From contig JAGYPA010000005.1 of NCBI GenBank assembly GCA_018399255.1, positions 45,869 through 109,868 of the forward strand: a stretch of DNA of 64,000 nt. Direction: 5' to 3'. The translations under genes and the position numbers were made by a program. Below are positions 55,394 to 62,926 of this stretch, piece by piece. This stretch comes from Spirochaetales bacterium. GTDB lineage: Bacteria; Spirochaetota; Spirochaetia; JABMQR01. The first letter of the stretch is position 1. Each line of letters begins with the position of its first letter. The notes beneath the pieces were generated by a model, which did not search any database, was not told where the DNA came from, and saw only the letters and a list, made by a program, of their open reading frames with translations.

Positions 55394-57940
55394 TCAGTTT
55401 CCTACGTGATGTTTTGCCAGCAGATCCCCCAGCTCCTTCGATCGAAAGGCTTTGGGAATGCTGTCCGTAAAGCCGTACTTCTGCGGCCGGGCCATAACCT
55501 CATCCTCAGAATACCCGCTGGTGGCAAAAATCGGTATATCGGGACAATATTCCCGGAGCGTGGTAATAATATCCTTGCCGCCAAGTCCGCCGGGAATGGT
55601 CAAATCCAGAAATGCAGCAGCATACGGGTTGTCTGCAATTTCTCCTCTGCTGAGTCTTTCATGCAGCTCCTGGCAGACATCCAGAATCTCCTGTCCATCA
55701 GAGAATTCATCAATTGCATAACCCATGATCTCAAGCATTTTCCCCACCACTTCGCGTACGATTTTTTCATCATCCATGATCAGGATTCTGCCGGTACCGG
55801 TATGAGTCGAGCCCGGGGAGGTGCTTTCCGTATCAGGGGCCTGTCTGGAGCGGGGCAGGTAGATATGGAACGTACTGCCCTCCCCCGGGGTCGAATCGAC
55901 GGTTATCGTTCCATCATGCTTGCTGATAATCGAATAGCAGGTAGCCAGACCCAGGCCGTTCCCCTTTTGCTTGGTTGTGAAAAAAGGGTCAAATATATTG
56001 TTGAGGATCGACGGCGGTATTCCGATACCCGTATCAGAAATGGCTATATGGGCATAGTCTCCTGCGGTGAGCAGCGGGAGCGCATGTTTCTCCACCACGA
56101 CATTTTCTGCGGTTACGGTAAGCTGACCGCCCGAGGGCATTGCCTGCTGGCCGTTGATGACAATATTGTCGATCACCTGGCCGATCTGCTGTTCGTCTAT
56201 GCTGCAGGGCCACAAGTCAGATGCGATCTGATAGCCGGCCTTGATGTTCGATCCGGAGAGGGCAAACGAGGTGCTGTCCATGATCAGGCGTTTCAGCTCT
56301 TTCGGTTCCCGGATAGGATTGCCGCCTTTGGAGAAAGTCAGCAGCTGATGGGTGAGGTTCTTGGCCCGGTTGAATATCGGCAGGATTTCATCCAGGTAAT
56401 CGGTGTTGTCCTCGCCCCTGCGGGAACTGTCTCTCGCCAGCTCGATATAGCCGAAGAGGCCGCTGAGAAGGTTGTTGAAGTCATGGGCAATCCCGCCGGC
56501 AAGCACGCCGAGCGAGTCCAGACGTACAGTTTTCTGCATGCTTTCCTGGATTCGATACTCATCGGTCATATCGCGAAATACCAATACCACCCCGATAATC
56601 CGGCTCCCCCGGTCCCCAGGATCCTGGTTTCTGATGGGAGCACCGCTGTCGGCGATGACAAACCGTTCACCGCTCCGGGATATGAGCAGGGTATGGTTGG
56701 CAAGCTCAACAATTGTTCCGCTGGCAAGAACTTTTTCCACTGGATTTTCGCATATGGTTCCCGTCTGCTCATGAACAATGTGAAAGACCTCGGAGAGCGG
56801 CATTCCTTCAGCCTCAGATTGAGACCACCCGGTAAGTCTTTCGGCCACGGTATTCATCAGCTGAACCCGGCCTTCGGTATCGGTGGTGATAACGCCGTCA
56901 CCGATGCTTCTCAGGGTAACCAGCAGGCGTTCCTTTTCGGCGGTTATCCTCTGTTCGGCTTCCACCAGGCTGGTAATGTCGTTGGTGAAACCGAGGAATC
57001 TGTTGTTCGCCAGTTTGACTGCGTTGATGGTCCAATAGCCGGTAGTTCCATCCTTTCGTCTGAAGGGGAGAGTTTTTGAAACCTCCCCGGATACGATTCC
57101 GGCCTGGAATGTCTGCTGTTCCGCCGCTGCATCGGCTGTTACCGAAAAATCCCGTATATTCATCTGCAGCAGTTCATTTCTCGAGTATCCAGAAACCTGT
57201 TCAGCCGCTTTATTGACATCCTGATAGTCGCCGTTATCATCTGTCACGAAGATGCCTATGGGGGAGTGCTCGACATACTCCCTGAATTTTTTTTCTGCCT
57301 TTTCCTTGCCGGAGATCTCCTGCTGGAGCAGTTCCCGGGATTCTGCGAGACTGATGGAAAACTGCCGCTCCTCTATGCGCTTGTTGAGCAGGGTTCCCAG
57401 CAGCGCTGTCCCCAAAGGGTAGATAAGCAGGAGCGGAAGGGTCAGCTGTTTGAGCAGCGGGAGGGCGAGGCCCCGGGGAAGGGTGAACATAAGCAGCAGC
57501 ATTACGATATGGACAATCCAACCAAGAAGGTAAAGCGAGAGGAACTGGGAGGGCTTTCTACGGATCAGGCTGATATATCTCCAGAGCAGTCCGATTCCTG
57601 CTGAGGCTATGATAACCAGGGATCCTGTCAGGGTTCCGGCGCCGCCCTGCACAATACGCAGAACAATGGTCATTGCTGCAGCCGCAGCGGTCGGGACCGG
57701 TCCGAAGAAGAGTCCCGAAAGGCTGAGCAGGATCGACCGGGTATCGAATGTTACCCCGGAGGTGAACTGCCAGGGCACCAGCATAACCACCATGCCGATC
57801 AGCCCCAGGGCAAATCCGGTAAGCAGGGATCTGGTCACGGTACTTTTTCTCGATAGGCGGGGATAGAGGAGATCATAGGCGAGAACAAGCAGTATGAGCA
57901 GTGCCGTATTGTTTATTATGCTCAGAAAGGTCTCGATCAT
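55394..57940 (-). CDS. Membrane hybrid sensor kinase with 5TMR-LYT sensor
   Basis: Protein of 848 residues. The first 200 residues contain five to six membrane helices resembling the 5TM-5TMR_LYT sensor (T-G-F-A-L-G-L-I-G-M-V and L-S-G-L-F-F-G-P-V-P-T). They are followed by two PAS modules (about 215-335 and 340-465), HisKA with H486 in G-G-I-A-H-D-F-N-N, HATPase with G-N-G-L-G-L-A, and a receiver with D779 in F-L-D-L-T-I-P-G. The receiver sequence departs from the usual D-x-x-M-P. The two PAS modules closely resemble those of the BvgS-like kinase at 48-52 kb, suggesting domain duplication between the genes. A GAGGT ribosome-binding site and a promoter lie upstream. Confidence 0.92.
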   Translation of the reverse strand: MIETFLSIINNTALLILLVLAYDLLYPRLSRKSTVTRSLLTGFALGLIGMVVMLVPWQFTSGVTFDTRSILLSLSGLFFGPVPTAAAAAMTIVLRIVQGGAGTLTGSLVIIASAGIGLLWRYISLIRRKPSQFLSLYLLGWIVHIVMLLLMFTLPRGLALPLLKQLTLPLLLIYPLGTALLGTLLNKRIEERQFSISLAESRELLQQEISGKEKAEKKFREYVEHSPIGIFVTDDNGDYQDVNKAAEQVSGYSRNELLQMNIRDFSVTADAAAEQQTFQAGIVSGEVSKTLPFRRKDGTTGYWTINAVKLANNRFLGFTNDITSLVEAEQRITAEKERLLVTLRSIGDGVITTDTEGRVQLMNTVAERLTGWSQSEAEGMPLSEVFHIVHEQTGTICENPVEKVLASGTIVELANHTLLISRSGERFVIADSGAPIRNQDPGDRGSRIIGVVLVFRDMTDEYRIQESMQKTVRLDSLGVLAGGIAHDFNNLLSGLFGYIELARDSSRRGEDNTDYLDEILPIFNRAKNLTHQLLTFSKGGNPIREPKELKRLIMDSTSFALSGSNIKAGYQIASDLWPCSIDEQQIGQVIDNIVINGQQAMPSGGQLTVTAENVVVEKHALPLLTAGDYAHIAISDTGIGIPPSILNNIFDPFFTTKQKGNGLGLATCYSIISKHDGTITVDSTPGEGSTFHIYLPRSRQAPDTESTSPGSTHTGTGRILIMDDEKIVREVVGKMLEIMGYAIDEFSDGQEILDVCQELHERLSRGEIADNPYAAAFLDLTIPGGLGGKDIITTLREYCPDIPIFATSGYSEDEVMARPQKYGFTDSIPKAFRSKELGDLLAKHHVGN

Positions 57941-57972
57941 AATAGGTACCTCAACTTTTTATAACACTTAAC

Positions 57973-58001
57973 ATTATACAGTAAAATGGAGATAGTGCCA
58001 G
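57973..58001 (-). promoter_or_regulatory. Putative sigma70 promoter of the 5TMR hybrid kinase
   Basis: Minus strand: CTGGCA (58001-57996), a 17-bp spacer, a perfect TATAAT (57978-57973), 33 bp before the start codon. Confidence 0.6.
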
Positions 58002-58124
58002 TAGGGAAAAATAGTGACACAGTTCGGTTGAAAACAGTATATTAATCCTGCACAGCAGCAGAGGTCAGCGCCGCATTCGTTTCCGGCGGTACTGCCTTTG
58101 ATCGTATGTCCGGGAGGAACAGCT

Positions 58125-58817
58125 ATGGGGGTACACAGGAATTCAAAAGAATTTACACGAGAGCTGAAGCAGGGATTAACACATGAATTAACCCGGGAGC
58201 AGCAGGAAGAGCTTCTTGGCGTACTGAAAGAGCGCTTTGAAAAAAATATGACCCGGCATGAGAAAACTGCATGGGCTGATGTTCACGCGAAGCTGGCAGG
58301 CAGCCCGGAGAAACTCTGGTCGCTCAGCGAGATGGAACGGACCGGGGGGGAACCCGATGTAATCGGGGGAGCAGGCCAGAGTGCCTTCGCGGATGGTGAG
58401 ACTTCGGATGGTGAGACCGGGGATGGGGAAAACGGGGATGGTGATGCCGGGAACGGCACATCCGCTGGAGAGTTTGTTTTTTGTGATTGTTCAGCCGAAA
58501 GTCCTGCCGGCCGCAGAAATATCTGCTATGACCGTAAAGCGCTGGAGGCAAGAAAAGAAAACAAGCCCGAGGATACAGCCCTTGATATGGCAGCTGCCAT
58601 GGGTATCGAGATTCTGACTGAAAAAGCGTATCGGGAATTACAGAAGATGGGAAAATTCGATACGAAAACATCAAGCTGGCTGAAAACGCCCAGGGAAATC
58701 AGAAACCTTGGCGGGGCAGTCTTCGGCGACCGCCGCTATGATCAGGTATTTGTCTATCACAACGGCGCATCCTCCTATTATGGCGTACGAGGGTTCCGCG
58801 GTTTTCTCAAAGTTTGA
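58125..58817 (+). CDS. DUF4256 family protein
   Basis: Soluble protein of 230 residues matching the conserved DUF4256 pattern as I know it: E-K-L-W-S-L-S-E-M-E-R-T-G-G-E-P-D-V, D-C-S-A-E-S-P-A-G-R-R, K-E-N-K-P, and Y-H-N-G-A-S-S-Y-Y-G-V-R-G-F-R-G. The function of this family is unknown. The ATG at 58125 is supported by GGGAGGA; a TTG at 58098 is less likely. Between the first two conserved blocks, an acidic D-G-E-T-G-type stretch is encoded by four to five 15-bp repeats (58392-58466), where the family normally has a short loop. It stands alone; the kinase gene diverges upstream. Confidence 0.9.
   Translation: MGVHRNSKEFTRELKQGLTHELTREQQEELLGVLKERFEKNMTRHEKTAWADVHAKLAGSPEKLWSLSEMERTGGEPDVIGGAGQSAFADGETSDGETGDGENGDGDAGNGTSAGEFVFCDCSAESPAGRRNICYDRKALEARKENKPEDTALDMAAAMGIEILTEKAYRELQKMGKFDTKTSSWLKTPREIRNLGGAVFGDRRYDQVFVYHNGASSYYGVRGFRGFLKV
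58392..58451 (+). repeat. In-frame 15-bp minisatellite, four units
   Basis: GATGGTGAGACTTCG, GATGGTGAGACCGGG, GATGGGGAAAACGGG, GATGGTGATGCCGGG in exact tandem within the DUF4256 gene; a fifth unit is degenerate. Confidence 0.9.
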
Positions 58818-58865
58818 TATGCACTGATGCCCAAGGGCAAAGGCGCAGGACCTGGTGAACCCGTA

Positions 58866-58957
58866 CCCGGTTGGAAAACCAGGACCCGGCTGGAAAACCA
58901 GAACCCGGCTGGAAAACCAGAACCCGGCTGGAAAACCAGAACCCGGCTGGAAAACCA
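58866..58957. repeat. 19-bp tandem repeat, 4.8 copies
   Basis: CCCGGCTGGAAAACCAGAA repeated: units at 58866-58884, 58885-58903, 58904-58922, 58923-58941 and a partial one to 58957. Three are identical. Each contains the small palindrome TGGnnnnCCA. There are no spacers, so it is not a CRISPR array. Confidence 0.95.
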
Positions 58958-58962
58958 TAGCA

Positions 58963-59308
58963 GCTGTCATTAAAAGTAGACACACCACGTTCTTTTTCAG
59001 CGGTTGGGTTTACGAAATACCGGCTGTCTCAGAAGCGGTGGAAATTGGATTTCTAAAGAAATTGGATTTCTAAAGAAATCTTCGATTTCCTCCTTCTTTT
59101 TGGGAAATCCGATTTCCTCAGGAGACCGACAGACTCCCGGTATTTCAGTCGTTTGTCATCTCCGTGCAGCCTCTGAGCACACCGACCACATCCTCCAGAC
59201 CATCCACATTCTGATCCAATGATTCAAGTAGACTCCTTTTTCTACGCAAAGTCCATTTCCAAAAGATGATCTTTTTTTCACCCCTACGTGTCTACTTTTT
59301 ATGACAGC
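58963..59308. mobile_element. MITE-like non-coding element with 21-bp terminal inverted repeats
   Basis: GCTGTCATTAAAAGTAGACAC (58963-58983) is matched in inverse orientation at 59288-59308 with 20/21 identity, enclosing 346 bp in total. The interior has no plausible gene but has a 17-bp direct repeat (GAAATTGGATTTCTAAA, about 59040-59074) and inverted copies of the GAAATC/GATTTC type. No transposase is present and no clear target-site duplication was seen. It sits exactly between the 19-bp repeat block and the end of the serine-hydrolase gene, and accounts for most of the 496-bp gene-free stretch. Confidence 0.65.
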
Positions 59309-59313
59309 ATCAC

Positions 59314-60618
59314 CTACTCTGCCGCGTCGCTATCCGGGAGGGTGGGGACTGCGATCTCCAGGGCTCTTACCGAAAGCTCCGTCATGAGATTCAGCGCTGC
59401 CCCGAGCCTGTCCATGTTTCCCGCATTGTAATCGATAATCGGGATTACCACCGCCACGGAGGAGTCGTGCTCCTCGTTGTAGGAGACGAAATTCATATAA
59501 CCGGGGTGAGCTCCGCTGTGCCCCCAGCCGAATACCGTTTTACTTATACCCAGGGCATAGGTGGAATTACCTTCCGGGACAGTCTGCATCTTCCGGATCT
59601 GTTCCTGCGTCAAAGGCCCCCGGCCGGAAAGCAGCGTCTGAATCCAGCGGGCCGTATCCCTGGGCGTGCTGATAATATTTCCCGGTCCTATCTGGCAGGA
59701 CATATTATCTTCGACCGTCCGGAAGAATTCACCGTCCCATCGTGAGTACCCGGTGAAATAGGGTTCAGGCAGGGAGATATCGTTTGCGTTCCAGGGAGCG
59801 CTTGTATTGTTCAGTCCCAACCGTGTAAAAAATGTATCCTGAAGATAGCGGTCGTAGCTCATGCCTGCAGTACGTTCGATTATGCCCGCCAGCAGCATGT
59901 ATCCCACATCTGAATAGTGGTACAGCTCATCAGGTTCCCCATAGGACAGCTGATCCTTGGCGATTACCGAGACCAGTTCCTCCAGAGTATACTGATGGTC
60001 TTCTTTTCCTTCAATTTCCTGCATGTACCCTATGTAGCTCATACCGGCATAGGGCTGCTGCGATTCTGCCGGAATCGGGTCGTTGAAAATATCGTAGACT
60101 CCCGCCCTGTGAGAGAGTAGGTGCCTGATCGTGATGGTGTCTTTATGCGGAATGGCGAAATCATCGGTATCCGGAAGATAGGGGATATCCTTCCCGGGAA
60201 TGCGTGCGGTAATATAGTCGTTTATATCAAGCTTTCCTTCCTGATCGAGCAGCATGACAGCCGCTGCAGTAAAGGTTTTACTTACACTTGCTATCCGGTA
60301 ATGGGTGTCCTGCGATACCTGCGCGCCCGAGAAGCCTGCCTGCGCGGTATATGACCCGACGGGGGTTTGCAGATGAAGCAGAATCCCGAGTTGAGGAGCC
60401 AGGTCGTAGGCCTCACTGAACTGCTCAAACCGGCTTGAAAGCATGCTCTGGATCTCCTGTCGGACAACCTGCTGATTCCCCTGTCGGGTTTCCGGTTGGC
60501 TGTGTGCACCTCCTTCAGGAGACGTAGTGCAGCTGGTCATGACAGAAACGGTAAAAAGCAGACAGAGCACGCAGAGCACGCAGAGGTGCATTGGATAAGG
60601 ACGAAATATATTTTTCAT
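59314..60618 (-). CDS. Beta-lactamase-fold serine hydrolase lipoprotein (class C/PBP family)
   Basis: Protein of 434 residues with a lipoprotein signal peptide: basic start, hydrophobic core with L-C-V-L-C-V-L-C, and lipobox V-M-T-S-C at about residues 26-30, so it is exported and lipid-anchored. The catalytic S111-V-S-K114 follows the class C/serine beta-lactamase-like pattern. The second motif reads Y-H-Y-S-D (usual Y-S-N), and the third is probably H-S-G in G-W-G-H-S-G. It may be a D-amino-acid peptidase or esterase; resistance to beta-lactams should not be assumed. The hydrophobic signal region contains a small 9-bp repeat (GAGCACGCA). Its stop lies 5 bp beyond the MITE-like element. Confidence 0.9.
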   Translation of the reverse strand: MKNIFRPYPMHLCVLCVLCLLFTVSVMTSCTTSPEGGAHSQPETRQGNQQVVRQEIQSMLSSRFEQFSEAYDLAPQLGILLHLQTPVGSYTAQAGFSGAQVSQDTHYRIASVSKTFTAAAVMLLDQEGKLDINDYITARIPGKDIPYLPDTDDFAIPHKDTITIRHLLSHRAGVYDIFNDPIPAESQQPYAGMSYIGYMQEIEGKEDHQYTLEELVSVIAKDQLSYGEPDELYHYSDVGYMLLAGIIERTAGMSYDRYLQDTFFTRLGLNNTSAPWNANDISLPEPYFTGYSRWDGEFFRTVEDNMSCQIGPGNIISTPRDTARWIQTLLSGRGPLTQEQIRKMQTVPEGNSTYALGISKTVFGWGHSGAHPGYMNFVSYNEEHDSSVAVVIPIIDYNAGNMDRLGAALNLMTELSVRALEIAVPTLPDSDAAE

Positions 60619-60635
60619 TGAGCCACCTTTACTGC

Positions 60636-60664
60636 ATTATAGGGGCTGTTCTGAGCAAACACAA
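60636..60664 (-). promoter_or_regulatory. Putative promoter of the serine-hydrolase gene
   Basis: Minus strand: TTGTGT (60664-60659), a 17-bp spacer, a perfect TATAAT (60641-60636), 18 bp before the start codon. The -35 is weak (3/6). Confidence 0.45.
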
Positions 60665-60675
60665 GCCTGATTATA

Positions 60676-60699
60676 TCCATTAAGCGGTCCATTAAGCGG
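60676..60699. repeat. 12-bp direct repeat, two copies
   Basis: TCCATTAAGCGG occurs at 60676-60687 and 60688-60699, in the divergent promoter region between the serine hydrolase and the B12-binding protein genes. Confidence 0.8.
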
Positions 60700-60796
60700 T
60701 TCCGGATCTGCTTTGTTTTTTGAGAATAAAAAAATCCCCAACTCCGCTGACAAAGTGTTACAATCAAGAGAAAGAGTACCATGATTGGAGGTAATT

Positions 60797-61864
60797 ATGA
60801 GCCTTCTTCAGACGACTGTTGATCCAGAGCTTATTCTTATTGCGCAAAAGATTTTTGACCGGCAGTTTGCAGAAGATCCGAAACTGCATCAGGAAATGGA
60901 TGATCGGCGAAAGCAGCTGATGTTTCAAGATATCCTTTACAATTTCAGCTTTCTCACTACCGCCGTCAAGCTTGAAGATGAGAAGATCTTTTCAAACTAT
61001 GCTGCATGGCTGTATGAGCTGCTGTGCAATCTCATGAAAGATGTGGACCGCGATCGGATCAAAGATCAGATGGTTGCCCATTATGCCATACTGCGACGTT
61101 TTACCACTGAGCTGTACAGTGAAGTTGAGGCAGCGTTCGCGGGCCGCTGCCTGGACAAAGCCATCGAGGTCACTGACCAGGCAGTGGACAATTATCCGGT
61201 ATCCCAGCGCTTTCTTGAGGGAAAGCATGTTTCAATCCGTCAGGAATACCTGAAAGCTTTGATCCGCAGCGATACAGCAAAGGCTGTGGAAATAATAATA
61301 AACGCCGAGGAATCCGGGATTGCCATAGATGAACTCTATGAAGACATCCTCATGGCTGCCATGCACGAAGTTGGAGAACTGTGGCATCAGAACCGGATTA
61401 CGGTCGATAAAGAACATTACTGCACCTCCACAACCCAGATGGTGCTTTCAATGTTCTATCCGAAAATATTTAAAAGTCCCAGAAAAGGCCGCAAGATTGT
61501 AACCTGCTGTCTGGGAAGCGAACTTCATCAGATGGGCGGTCGAATGGTATCGGATTTATTCGAGCTTCATGGTTGGGACAGTGTGTATCTGGGGGCTGCC
61601 GTACCGATTCCGTCCCTGCTTAATGCCATTGAAGAGCATCAGCCCGATTTGGCAGCTCTTTCAGTGACGATGCCGCAATATCTCCAAACGTGTCGGGATG
61701 CAGTATCAGCGCTTCGTGAGAAATTTCCATCCCTCCGGATTGCCGTTGGGGGCCGGGCCTTTACTACGAGTAATGAGATCTATACCAGGTGGCCTGTTGA
61801 CAAGTATGCCGCAACGGCAACGGAACTGATCAGCTGGGCTGAAAAGGCGGGAACTATTTCGTGA
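60797..61864 (+). CDS. Cobalamin-binding protein with CarH-type photosensor signature
   Basis: Soluble protein of 355 residues. Residues 1-155 are a helical domain I do not recognise; there is no MerR DNA-binding domain. Residues 155-225 form a B12_binding_2 (helical cap) domain containing W196-H197-x8-E206-H207, the Wx9EH motif of AdoCbl photoreceptors (CarH/LitR), including the His next to Trp that ligates cobalt after illumination in CarH. Residues 230-355 form the Rossmann B12-binding domain with E242-L-H244-Q-M-G, the E/DxHxxG lower-ligand motif. The start at 60797 has GGAGG 5 bp upstream and is preferred to a TTG at 60785. The stop overlaps the diguanylate cyclase start as GTGA, implying coupled translation. 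Inferred role: a light or AdoCbl sensor controlling the cyclase. Confidence 0.88.
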   Translation: MSLLQTTVDPELILIAQKIFDRQFAEDPKLHQEMDDRRKQLMFQDILYNFSFLTTAVKLEDEKIFSNYAAWLYELLCNLMKDVDRDRIKDQMVAHYAILRRFTTELYSEVEAAFAGRCLDKAIEVTDQAVDNYPVSQRFLEGKHVSIRQEYLKALIRSDTAKAVEIIINAEESGIAIDELYEDILMAAMHEVGELWHQNRITVDKEHYCTSTTQMVLSMFYPKIFKSPRKGRKIVTCCLGSELHQMGGRMVSDLFELHGWDSVYLGAAVPIPSLLNAIEEHQPDLAALSVTMPQYLQTCRDAVSALREKFPSLRIAVGGRAFTTSNEIYTRWPVDKYAATATELISWAEKAGTIS

Positions 61865-62910
61865 GCACCTCATTCTTTGTCCGTACTAATCCTGATGGGT
61901 TGGTAGAAGAGACCTATTGGAGCAATCCTGTATCCCTGGCTGTTCCGTACGTCACGAGCCTTGGAGGGCTGGTTGACGGTACCCATCAGGAGCGTCTCAC
62001 GGCATCATTCTCGCAAGCTGCAGAGCAGGAAGAGAGGATAGTCTGCGATCAAGTGGTCATTAGCGAGCAGTCTGTTGCTGTTTGTATCTATATTTTTTAC
62101 AATGAACGTCATCTGTGGGTTCTCGCAGTCGATTATCTTAAGCAGCTTGACGGAACTGCTCGTGAAAAACACGATGAGACACTCTTTCATTTGATCAGGC
62201 AATTTGCTTTGATGCATAAAAAGATTCAGATACGGAACTCTCATGAGATCAGTAATCATTTTGAACAAATCCAGAAGCTCAACAATGAACTGGTCAATAC
62301 CCACCGGAAGCTTCAGCAGGCAAATGCTCAGCTGGAGATCCTGAATGAAGAGCTGAACAATCGCCTTGTAAAAGATCCGCTTACAGGGCTGGTCAGCAGG
62401 TATCAGTATCGTTCGGAGATTGCAGGAGTAATCGGTGAAAAACCTGATGCCCTGGGAGTTTTTGCCTTTATTGATATTGATAATTTCAAACAGGTAAACG
62501 ACAGGTATGGGCACAGTGTCGGGGATGCCTATCTTGTCGAGTTCTCAAAGCGGCTTTCGGCTGTCAATTTGGCATATCGCGCCATTTTCATGAGGATAGC
62601 AGGTGATGAATTTGGAATCTACCTGCATGGGCTTGACGATTTCGATATATCGTTCGGCAGCCTGTTCTGGGAGCAGTTTTCCCGTAAGGTAACCAATCAG
62701 CCGATCAATACCAAGGCAGGCGAACTGCCGATCTCCTGCAGTGTCGGTTTGGCGGTATATAACCGGGATACGAAGAACGTTTATAAGCTGATCGATTATG
62801 CCGATTGGGCCATGTATCTTGCAAAAAAGAGCGAAAAAAACACCTATCGCATATTTGACAAGGCCGAGTTTGTAAAGCTGCATGCAGAATCTGCCGGGCT
62901 GGATGGTTGA
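61861..62910 (+). CDS. Diguanylate cyclase coupled to the B12 sensor
   Basis: Soluble protein of 349 residues: an N-terminal PAS-like sensory region (about 1-115), a coiled-coil linker (about 125-165, N-H-F-E-Q-I-Q-K-L-N-N-E-L and onward) and a GGDEF domain (about 170-340). The active-site motif is A247-G-D-E-F, a variant compatible with activity in known cyclases; F-I-D-I-D-N-F-K-Q-V-N-D and Y-G-H are normal. Unlike the four other GGDEF proteins in the window it lacks an RxxD inhibitory site at the expected place (N-L-A-Y-R-A-I-F-M-R-I). The GTG start overlaps the B12 gene stop, so the two are made together, and a direct partnership is likely. Confidence 0.92.
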   Translation: MSTSFFVRTNPDGLVEETYWSNPVSLAVPYVTSLGGLVDGTHQERLTASFSQAAEQEERIVCDQVVISEQSVAVCIYIFYNERHLWVLAVDYLKQLDGTAREKHDETLFHLIRQFALMHKKIQIRNSHEISNHFEQIQKLNNELVNTHRKLQQANAQLEILNEELNNRLVKDPLTGLVSRYQYRSEIAGVIGEKPDALGVFAFIDIDNFKQVNDRYGHSVGDAYLVEFSKRLSAVNLAYRAIFMRIAGDEFGIYLHGLDDFDISFGSLFWEQFSRKVTNQPINTKAGELPISCSVGLAVYNRDTKNVYKLIDYADWAMYLAKKSEKNTYRIFDKAEFVKLHAESAGLDG

Positions 62911-62926
62911 GCTGCTTCTACCATCC
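62901..62926. terminator. Inverted repeat between convergent genes
   Basis: GGATGGT (62901-62907) and ACCATCC (62920-62926) form a 7-bp stem with a 12-nt loop between the cyclase and protease gene ends. There is no T-tract, so this is only a weak terminator candidate. Confidence 0.35.

Noticed and set aside
55343..57079. Long open frame on the plus strand, 578 codons
   Set aside because: It is antisense to the 5TMR hybrid kinase, whose PAS, HisKA and receiver motifs are clear; the plus-strand translation has no recognisable domain.
58866..58957. Possible CRISPR array
   Set aside because: The 19-bp units are directly adjacent with no spacers and no cas genes nearby, so it is a simple tandem repeat.
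59314..60618. Calling the serine hydrolase a beta-lactamase resistance gene
   Set aside because: The fold is shared by many peptidases and esterases, and the second motif is Y-S-D rather than Y-S-N. Sequence alone does not support resistance.
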